From: Cenococcum geophilum 1.58
Taxonomy: Eukaryota > Ascomycota > Dothideomycetes > Gloniales > Gloniaceae
Assembly (NCBI GenBank): GCA_001692895.1
Contig: KV748201.1
Coordinates: 1,674,001-1,738,000 of the forward strand
DNA length: 64,000 nt
Direction: 5' to 3'
Shown here piece after piece: positions 54,900-64,000 of the stretch. A program made the position numbers and the translations under genes. Below the pieces are notes generated by a model, which worked only from the letters and a program-made list of their open reading frames with translations, made no database searches and was not told the origin of the DNA. Positions within the stretch are counted from its first letter, which is position 1; each line of letters starts with the position of its first letter.

Positions 54900-57800
54900 A
54901 TAATATTTCTATTTAATCTTATAAGTTAGGCCTTAGGGGTCTTCGTTATATATATTAAGGATTTTCTTAAACTCCTATTTATCTTCTATATTGCCGTTAT
55001 TATCTCTCTCTACTACTTATCCTTATATATTATAGCGCTCTATAGTATTAATATTTACTTAGCTAGGGATCTCTTTAGTAGCCTAGAGGCGGACCTTAAA
55101 TATATAAAAGGATTTATTTACTTAGATATGGTCTAGGAGGTCTACTATAACCACCCCTTAGTATACTGCGAGTACGGGGTATAGGCTGTCCTATTATCGT
55201 CCTATTTCTTCTTAGGTCTATTTATCTTTATATTTTCTAAGCTAACTATAACTATATCACCTTCGTAGAATAACGCGCTCTTATCCCTATAAATATTAGC
55301 ATTATCTTTATAGCATTACTATAAAATCCGGGCTAGGGCCTTAAGCTATATTAATATCCGCTTAAAGTAGTTGGCTATAGAGTTTACGCAGAAGAACTCC
55401 TTCTTTATTTATACTAATAGTATTAGTAGATAAAAGCTAACAGGCTTAATTTTAAGGCGAGGGTTAAAGCTATAGTTTGCAAAAAACGGGGAGATGCCTA
55501 TACTCTTATTAACTTGGTTATTTATAGTAAACTTAGTAAGTAGTAAGTAGTTAACTTAGTTGTCCTATATAAAGCTAATAAAAGTATAAAGGTATTTATT
55601 TATAGCAGCGTTAATAATTTCGGTTTAACCGTCCGTTTTTAGGTACTAGGCTAAGCTTAGTCGCAAGATTATTTTAAGCCGTTTACTTAGTTATTACTAA
55701 AAGTCGCTAATAAATTATATGCCGCGATTAGAGATAATTGTGCTTAGTATACCGTAGAGCTTATATACGTTATTAATAAAGCTATTAACTAGCTCCTCTA
55801 TTAAGAGTCCTATTACTAAAATAAGGTATTATATTTTAGTTAGGCGGTCTATAATAATAAGAATATATTTATATACCTTACCGTAGCGTTAGTATACTGG
55901 TAGCGTTATAATATAGTTAATTAAGATATTAGTTTACGGGCGGGTAGGTAATTTTAGTAGCTTTAAAAAACCGGGCGGGGTAGAATAGGGGGTCTTAGTA
56001 TAAAAGTATAGGGTATAGTCTTTAATAAAGGTAGTTATAAACTAGGAGATTCCTAGCTACTAGTATATTTAGTTTAAGAGGTTAAGAGTTTTAACCTAGC
56101 TAGGGTAACTAGCGGGGCCGCTGCTATAAGAGTGATAGGTAACTTCTAGGCGAAGGTCTAGAGTATTAGGGATAAAGAGATATTAGCGGAAGTAGATTTA
56201 TTTATCGACGATATTATATTCTAACTTGTTGCAATAGAGTAATTTCCTAATTTTCTTTAGCTAATGGCGAGCTTTCCGATTATATAGGGCTGTTACTATA
56301 TCTCTTACGAGTTCGTTCTTCTAGTATTTTAGCTAGATTAACTTATCTAGTAACTTTTTGGCTATTTTAGGGTCTAAAGTAGCTATAAACTTTGCGTTAT
56401 TAGTGTTACGGGACTTATATAGTAATTCTTTTAAAATTATAGGGTTAACTTTCTAGGGCAGTATAACGACTTAGGCTTAGTGGCAAAGGCGTTTATTATT
56501 AGCGTCCTTAGGCTTTATTCCTAGTAGCCAGCTTAAGGTATTAGGGAGTATAGCTTTACTACTAGGTCTATATATAATTATAAAGTTAAACTATAAAAGG
56601 AACTCTGCCTACTAGACTTAGCGCTAGTTTAGCTACTTAGTAGTTATAAACGTTTATAGGTTTTTATAGTTAGTAATAATTTTAAACGGCTCCTTAGTCC
56701 CTTATAGCTTAGGACGCTATTTCTTTAAAGCCTTAATAATAGCTAAGAGTTCTTTATTATAGATCTTATAGTTATACTTTAGCGTAGAGTGCTTTACAGA
56801 GAAGAATGCGACCGGTTTTAATTTTCTATTATTATTATACTAGGAAAGGACTCCGCTAAAAGCCTAATTTAATATATCTATCTCTACCACTGTTTTCTTT
56901 ATATAGTTATAGTATGCTAGTACTAGTGCTAAAGTAAAGGCTCCCTTAAGGGCCTTAAATAATTTAGCTTATTTTAGTCCCTATAGCCATCTAATATCCT
57001 TTTTTAGGAGTTTTGTTATAGGTATAGTGATAGCAAAATAGCCTTAGATAAATTATTGGTAGAAGTTTGCGAAGCTAAGAAATTGTTATAGTTCTTTAAT
57101 TAATATTAGGTTCTTTTATTCCTATAAGGCCTATACCTTCTTAGGGTCTATAGTTATACTATTAGTTAAGATAATTAAGCTAAGGTATTTTATTTTAGTA
57201 GAGTAGAACTTAGACTTATTAATATTAATTTAAAGTCTAGCATTACCGAGTCTTTAGATGACTTTATTTATATACTTAGTATGCTTAGTACGTGTTTTAG
57301 AAAAGATAAGGACGTCGTTAAGGTAGGTAGTATAGTAGTTATTAAGGGCGTTATATAGAATATAGTTAATATAGTTTTAGAACATAGCGGGTGTGTTATA
57401 GAGGCTAAATAGTATAACTAGTATCTTATAGAGTCCAAACTAGGTAATAAATGCTATAAGCTACTTATAGCCCTCTATAATCCGGATCTGGTTAAATATA
57501 GTAATTATATTAAGTTTAGTAAAGTACTTAGCACTATAAAGTGCGTTAAGTGTCTTGCGGATTAGTAGTAGTAGGTATTAATTCTTAATAGTAACTATAT
57601 TTAGGCCTTAGTAGTTATAGTATATTTATATACCGCCGCTAGGCTTAATAGTAAGGAGGAGTAATATAGTAGCTAATAAGGTCGATTTATAGATAAAACC
57701 CTTATTTAGTATTTTATTAATCTACTTCCTTATATACCTAAGTTTAGCAGGTAAAAGTGGTTTATTTTTATAGTATAGGGCCTAGTTTCTAGGGGTAATC

Positions 57801-58300
57801 TTAATTTTATAGTTCTATGGTTGGTAAGGGGGTAGCTTATCTACGTTCTTAAAAAGGATGTGCTTAATATATTTACTAAACTCCTTTAGTAGGCGTTATA
57901 GAATATCTTTGCGGGCTAATTCTGGTTTGCTTTTTAGGAATTTTTTAATATTAATATTAACTATCTTTTAACGTAAAAGCTTGGGTTTAGTTTTTAGATT
58001 TATTTTAAGGAAGTTATAAAAATAGGGGGGGGAGCACTTTACGGGCTTCCTTTATTATATAGTCGCCTTTTACTAGCTAGCGGAAAGACCTTTTTAATAG
58101 GTTTAGTACTTCTATTAGGCCTATAAGCAGCTCTTTAAGCAGCTATTAGTGCTTATTTTATTTAACTAGTTCTACTAGCTCCGCTATATAAATCCTTATT
58201 ACCTTTATGTCTTTTTATTTATAGAACTAGGTAAAATTAATAGTATAAGTGTATTTAATATTATCTAGGTTAGGGCATATCTAATTTTCTAGTGCTATAG
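54900..58300 (-). pseudogene. Gypsy C RT-RNase H-integrase remnant
   Basis: Minus strand. Integrase: L-Y-G-I-L-S-T-I-I-S-N-R-G (about 55720-55765; family has S-D-R-G). RT catalytic box Y-L-N-D-V-L-I-F-S-K-T at 57293-57325 (Y-x-D-D with the first Asp changed to Asn). RNase H about 56600-57000. Stops throughout at former Gln/Trp codons. Confidence 0.8.
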
Positions 58301-60900
58301 CTAGGCTAGCACAGCTTAGTCGGCCTAGGGGGGCGGAAATAAGGTGGTGGCCCTATACGGTACGCGCGGGAGATAGGTATAAGGTTAGGCGTTATAGTGG
58401 CGCGGTTTCTATTATCTAGGTCTTAGTAGTTCTATAGCTAGTCCTTACTATAACGCGAGCTATAGTATACGTATATAGTATATAGCTTAGTTCTAAGTGT
58501 TGGGCTAGGTAGTTAGGGTTTAAATAGTGCCTAGGTTAGGGTTAAATTCTTAGTAATAGTGGCGTAAAGCAGACCTTTTTTCTTAGTCTTAGTAGGGCTA
58601 GCTAGCCTATTATTTTAGTCTTAAGTGCTAGGGTAGTTTAGTCTTCTGCTATTTTATTTCTTTATAGCTATACAGGCTCCCCTTTATTAGGAACGTCTTC
58701 TACTATTAGGGCTTTATATATAGTCCTAGGCACTAGGCTTAGTAGTACTAAGTATCCATATAGGGCGTCCCTACTAACGTCGGTTATCCCCTATAGGAGG
58801 TAGTGCCTAAAGTAGTAGTCTAAGTTAAAGTAGACCTTAAGTTTCCTAAAGCTAGGACGGGGCTTATATTTCTAAAGCTAGAGCATACCTAGAATAATTA
58901 GGGTAGTAGGCGAGAGTTTAGTAATAAAAAAGAGCATGGCTTTAGTATGGAGGCCAATTAATATTTAGGTGGTGAAGTAGTCCGTAATAAGCGAAGTTAG
59001 GATATTATCTATAAAGTGTAGTGGCCTAGGTGCTAGTAGCTTCTTAGTTATAATATTATACTTTCTTATAATAGATTCTATGTTAGTAAATGCCATTATA
59101 GTACTACTAGAGTCTACTAGGCTTACTATATTAATATAAACTTAGGGGTATAGGTTACGTAATAAGGAGAGTTAGGTTTAAATAAGGATTAATTTTTTAT
59201 TACTATTTACTAATCTAAGATTAAGTAGCAGTTTACTAATAGAAAGGACTAATTAATCTAGTAATAGGGACCTAATCTTCTCATCTTCCTCCTTATATGG
59301 TTTAGACCCTTAGACGTAACTTAGTTTAAGGGTTTGCCTTTTAATAACTAGGGTATAGGGCGGTCCAGTGTCCGTATAGCTAGCAGTATTAGTCTTAGTT
59401 TTAGTTAGGGTATAGGAAGATAATACCTCGCTAATAACGTGGCCGTATTTATATTTGCTAGCGCGAAGTTATAGTTTAGAGTAACTAAGCCGTAGGGTTA
59501 AAGGGGGGGGGGTTGTCCGCCGCAGCTATAATAGGCTTTATAGTCGCCGTGTCTATAATAAACTCTATAGTTACCGCGTCTATAGTTATTAGTTTATATT
59601 ATTTAATAGGGTAGCATTAGAACTGGGTTTGCTGTCTTAGCGGGGTTATAGGTATCCTTTTAGTAGCCGGGCAGGCTATAGGTAAGGTATAGTCTATTAT
59701 TAACGCGGCGCTTACGCTCCGTGTTTAAGATTCTATTAAGGTCTATAGGTTTTTTAGTTATTATTAGGGTCGGGGTTAATATAGGGGCAGGGGCTTAGGT
59801 AGGTAGGTAGTGGTTAGCGTTCTTCTTAAGGTTAGCTTAGTGTGCATAGTTTGCGAGGTTCTTAGTAAATATATCTATCTACTTACTCTAACCTATATAG
59901 TCACTATTGTTAATTTTATAGGCAAGTTTAAGTACCAGCTCTTCTATCTTTAAAGAAATAAACTTTTAGAGTAGGTTTACCTTCTATTTATTTATCTTTT
60001 TAGCGCAGACTATTAGCTTATTAAGCTTTCCCTTCTAGGACTAGTAATTACGCTCGCCCTAGGGGAAATATTTAAGCTCATTTTTTACAACCTAGGTTAT
60101 ATTAAGGACTTTATAGTAGGTAGTAAGGTCTTTAAGCATGTCTTCCTTAGTAGGCCATTTCTATATAGATATATTATTTAGGTTCTCGTATATAAGCTCT
60201 AGGCCCTATTTAATAAACTTATAGGCCTTATTCTCTAGTATATCCAAGATATAAAGGATTTAGGACTAAACTATATTAAAGTAGTCCTAGTCCCGGTTAA
60301 AGACTCCCATAATCTTAATATGCTAGGTTTTAAAATTAGCTTATTATTCTAACGGGGTGCCTTTTTCACTAAATATTAGCGGGTCTTTAGATCTCTGTTT
60401 TTTCTGCTAGGTTACTACTGTTATTATAGGGGTTAATTATTTTAGAATGGTAATAGTCTCTACTTAGGAGTTAATAGTTCCTATTTAAGAAGCGATAAGG
60501 GCACTAAGGTTTTTATTAGCTTTTTTATTAGCGGTGTTTGTGTTATATATACACTATAATCCTACTTTAATGTTATTAAGGAATTTATTAGTATAGTTAA
60601 TAAGGGTAAGGTAAGCTTTGCTAGGCTTAAAGGTTTTAGGGTATAGTAGGGAGTAGCAGATTGTCTACGCGATATTAGGGTATATCTTTATAAAGAGGTC
60701 TATAAAAACATCGCGGAGGTTCTAGGTTTTAGCCATTTTGGCGTTATTAGTGTCGCCTATTTAAGCGCTAGGTAAAAACTAAGGATCGTTTTAGGACTAT
60801 GCTAGGGACGTATTAGTTTTAGCAGAAGCGTATATAGGTCGCGATTACTCTAGGGTAAAGGTTAATTAGCTAGGGTACGGGGAATTAGTAATCGCGATGG
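58301..60900 (-). pseudogene. Gypsy C gag and protease remnant
   Basis: Minus strand. Protease motif L-V-D-S-S-S-T-I-M-A-F-T near 59085-59125 (normally L-V-D-S-G-S/A-T). A repetitive Tyr/Arg-rich stretch near 59500-59600 is probably the damaged zinc-knuckle region of gag. The gag capsid part extends to about 60800. Confidence 0.68.
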
Positions 60901-60925
60901 GGTGTAAATTAAAAATACTACAAAC

Positions 60926-61112
60926 TGTTATAGTGCTGTAATAAAGTAGACTAAATAACTACGTTATGGTATAAAGAGGGGAAGAAGGTGGAAAGGGAGT
61001 ATTATATATAAATAGTAGGGCTAGCCGCTAAGTCGCTAGTGGTGGGCTAGCTAATAGTAGGAAATAGCACAAGACAGTATAAAATAGTATGCGTTAGGTC
61101 AGTGCCGTAATA
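60926..61112 (-). repeat. Gypsy C 5' LTR (right end)
   Basis: 187 bp, same termini as the left LTR. Confidence 0.92.
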
Positions 61113-61493
61113 AGAGGTAGACTTAAAGAGATATCTACGCTATAAATAGAAAAAGGATATAAACTAATTAGCTAAGGCCTTTAGTAGTTTAAAACTCTGC
61201 TATAAACCTAACGCCTAGTAGCTAGACGATTGGGTTTATAAGGTAGACAACTTTTTTAAGATGCTAATAATATAAAATAATACTAAAGAGTATATACGTT
61301 AGATTATTAATAAGATTAAAGACTAATTACTAAACTAGATTATATCTAACCAGCTTAACAAAGAGTAAGTTACTATATAGCTATAGCTATAACCCTTTTT
61401 AAAGAAATAGGCTTAAGACCTATATATTATATAATATAATAATATAGAGCTATTTTGGAATAGGATATAGCTTAACCGCTATAACTTCTACTA

Positions 61494-63279
61494 AGCTCGG
61501 ACCCATGGAACTCGGTTACCTCCCGAACTTGGTTACCTAACCTAATCGGTCACCACCTCAATTTGAGCTACCTACACCCGATCAATCAAGGTTAATCACC
61601 TCTATATACATAGATTTTAATATTTTAGCCTTAGCCTTTTAAGCAGACACCCTTTTAGGTCGTGATTTTGTCTCTTTTACCTTTATACGCGCCTCTTCCT
61701 TCTCTACCTCACCTATTGCTTCCTTAATCGAATCTATATTTATAAACTTTGTATTTAAATCTACAGCCACCCGCTTACGTTTTTTTGGGCCCTTAAGGTC
61801 CTTAAGCTGTAATTATAAGCTATATATTTAAGCCTCTTTATATGCAATATCCACAGTAAGTTGCTTAAATTATCGGGCTACTTTTTATAAAAGTGCCCTT
61901 GTTTTCTAATCAGGGGTATACTTAATGCGAAGTCCCTGCGTTATATTATATATATTACGCGGTTTCTTTAGGGTGGCAAGAACGTTAAATTAATTTTGCT
62001 TAAGGCTTGCAGCCTCCTTTAGAGCTTTCTTTTTAACCTATAAGGACTTAAAACCCTTACGTGGATTCTAAGGGTAAATACCAGCGGCGTACTACCTAGA
62101 TTTAATTACCCTTGCTATAAGGCCTTCGTCTTATGCCTTATGGTAATATTTAATAAAGCGGTGCTTCTTAATTGGAGCTGAATTGTTAATATATACAAGC
62201 TTAGCAATCTGCTCTTAATATTTTAACTTAATTAGGCAAAAGCATAATAAATCTAGGGGTTGTAAAACATGCGTTAAATAAGGAGGAAGGAATATAAGCC
62301 AGATGTTATTAATCTTGTATTCCTATAAAAACTCTATAGTATAGTAGCTTCCATAGCTATTAAGAATAAGCAATTAAGCTTTATCGCCGGGTGGTTTGGT
62401 TTTAGGTAAGAAGACTTTAGTAAGCCAATTAAATGCGATACGATTAGCCATCTAACCGTTCTTTAAGGTTATATATATCCAATTAGGCACCTTATTATGG
62501 TGGAACTAGCTTAATTAGATATACTTTCCTTTAAAGATTACTAAAGGCTAAATTAACCGGCCAAGCACTAAGATTGCCTCTACTATAAATACCTATTCGC
62601 GATCTTTAGGTAACTATACAAGGGTCTTCTTTTTTAAGGCGTCTCCTAGTTTTATTAAATTCGTATAGGAACCCACTACGATACCAGATTCGTCTATATT
62701 CTAGCTATTCTCTACCTATACGCCGCTTATCTTTTGCACCCTTTTTAAAAGACTATAAAACTCTTAAATTTTCTTAGGTTATGCTCCCCTAGCTTTTACG
62801 GCCTCTATTAGTCGGCTAAGTAAAGATTTAATATAAGGATTGCGTTATAAATAGCTAGAGACCCATAACTTGCCAAGGGCCTTAGTATTATAATTTTAAT
62901 CAATTATTTAAGCCGCTATTTCTTATAGTCGGGTATACGATAGGGCAAATCCTTATAGGTCTTATTTAAGCACCTAATTAGTAAGAAAGTCTTCTTGTGT
63001 AGGAGTCAATCGCTATTTATACTGGTGAGCAATTCGTTATAGCTGCTTGCCAGTTATATAATCGTAAAAAGTTAACTAAGGGATACCGTATACTTGTGCA
63101 GCTTAGGTAGCAAATTCAAATTTGCCGGCATTAAAATCAGCAATAGCCATTTGCAAGTTCTGCTCCTTTTAATCCATATTAAACGATTGGTGGTATAGAA
63201 AATAGGTGGGCAAGTCGGAGAGTCGATTTTGGTGTGGTAACCGAGTTCGGGAGGTAACCGAGTTCCATGGGTCCGAGCT
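61494..63279 (-). mobile_element. Fot1/pogo-like DNA transposon, copy 2 (inverted)
   Basis: 1786 bp, flanked by TA at 61492-61493 and 63280-63281, in Gypsy D. Same termini and terminal subrepeats as copy 1. The two copies differ mainly by transitions, with more TA in this copy. Confidence 0.93.
61582..63177 (-). pseudogene. Fot1/pogo-like transposase remnant, copy 2
   Basis: Minus strand, start ATG at 63175-63177, stop TGA at 61582-61584. Same domain order as copy 1 (helix-turn-helix, CENP-B-type, DDE). More stop codons than copy 1, including several within the first 100 residues. Cannot encode an active transposase. Confidence 0.85.
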
Positions 63280-64000
63280 TAGTTTATAAACTTTATAGAA
63301 ACTTGTATTTAATAAATAGATTTAAAGCCCTTTAAAAATAAGGACGGTATTATCTATAAAAAGGAAAATATTAGGTTTATCTAGGCTAGAATTAAGCTAG
63401 TAATTTATAATAAAATAAAGCGTATAGGAGCCCTATTGCGGATTACTATATATACGGATTTTAAACGAGTAGTTCTAAACGCTAAAGATACGGTAAGAAA
63501 CTAGACCTCTTTTAATAGAAAGCTAGGGGGTTACTAAAAGCGTAGGCACTTTAATAGTAACTTAAAAGGGTTAAAGTTAGGGGCTTTAAGTAACGGGAAA
63601 GACTCCTAGGGCCAACTTAATACCTATCTAGCACCTTTACAGGAATACTTTAAAAAGGTATAAAAAAAACTCCGAAGGGAGATCTTATTTTTAAAAAAAT
63701 AAGTAGAGTAATAACCGTATTAATAATCAAAAAAGAAAAGCCCTAGTTACGGACTTCTTTTAGCTATAACTAAGGTAAGATATAGAAGGAGAGACTTTCT
63801 ATATTACTATTAAGCTAGAAACGGTACTCCCTATAGGCGAGGTATAATAGTTCTAAGTACTATATAATAGCGGCGCTGAAATTAATCTTATATAATATAA
63901 TTTAGTAAAAGAGTATAAACTTATCCTATTACTAAGGTAGTGGAAACCTATTATAGGCCTTCTAGATAAGCATTAGATTAAACTATATAGTGCCTATAAG

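Larger units (their letters stand above)
54273..61112 (-). mobile_element. Gypsy C, LTR retrotransposon, minus strand
   Basis: Two 187-bp LTRs (54273-54459, 60926-61112) starting TGTTATAGTGC and ending CCGTAACA/CCGTAATA. Integrase, RT, protease and gag follow from left to right on the minus strand. The polypurine tract AGGGGAAAGAAG (minus strand, about 54463-54475) is next to the left LTR. Flanks GTTAG and AGAGG do not match, so no TSD, and the two flanks belong to different elements. Confidence 0.9.
61113..64000 (+). pseudogene. Gypsy D gag-protease remnant (continues beyond the window)
   Basis: Plus-strand coding remains in 61113-61493 and 63280-64000, interrupted by a Fot1-like element. 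The protease active site reads N-S-G-A-E-I-N-L-I (about 63868-63896; family D-S-G-A-E), followed by L-V-K-E-Y-K-L. The preceding part is gag-like with long Lys/Arg-rich stretches. The LTR and the pol downstream are not in the window. Confidence 0.65.

Overview
The window reads as a transposon graveyard from a filamentous ascomycete (Pezizomycotina; genus not determinable from sequence alone). Support comes from short introns (49-79 nt) in the one intact gene, a Tad-like LINE, Fot1/pogo-like DNA transposons, and pervasive repeat-induced point mutation (RIP). CpA and TpG are almost absent from the repeats while CpG survives. Gln and Trp codons have become stops, and differences between repeat copies are almost all transitions.

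One host gene can be supported: a four-exon minus-strand gene (4071-6269) for a 672-residue, four-pass, heavily N-glycosylated membrane protein of unknown function. It lies in a base-composition-normal island of about 3.5 kb that also holds an unusually clean solo LTR (3578-3801).

Layout. 1-758: 3' end of a Gypsy element. 2151-3211: ORF1-only LINE. 3578-6797: gene island. 6798-18127: two Ngaro-like tyrosine-recombinase retrotransposons, head to head, each with the split direct-repeat order A1-body-B1-A2-B2, separated by 1.2 kb. 18128-20180: a composition-normal stretch with degenerate higher-order repeats. 20181-21300: truncated Copia element. 21301-50151: a Tad-like LINE (minus strand) opened by two stacks of nested insertions. 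50152-54272: Copia element (minus). 54273-61112: Gypsy element (minus). 61113-64000: gag-protease of another Gypsy element, cut by a second Fot1-like transposon.

The nesting is well resolved by target-site duplications (TSDs). LINE <- Gypsy A (22068-36647, TSD ATAGG) <- Copia H (29767-36196, TSD GATAT) <- a 898-bp inverted-repeat element (35214-36111, 8-bp TSD CATCTAAG). Gypsy A also took an ORF1-only LINE (25042-27180, 11-bp TSD). LINE <- solo LTR (39476-39708 plus 49076-49092, TSD TAGGC) <- Gypsy B (39709-49070, RIP-altered TSD) <- Fot1-like element (40016-41787, TSD TA). Removing an insertion with one TSD copy restores the interrupted reading frame (LINE RT, LINE ORF1, Gypsy A RT, Gypsy A gag) or the exact LTR length.

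All transposon genes seen are dead. In five reverse-transcriptase lineages the catalytic YxDD-type box carries Asn at its first Asp (four by direct reading, the Ngaro-like one by family expectation), which fits RIP acting on TpG at the codon boundary. No tRNA, rRNA or CRISPR array was recognised.
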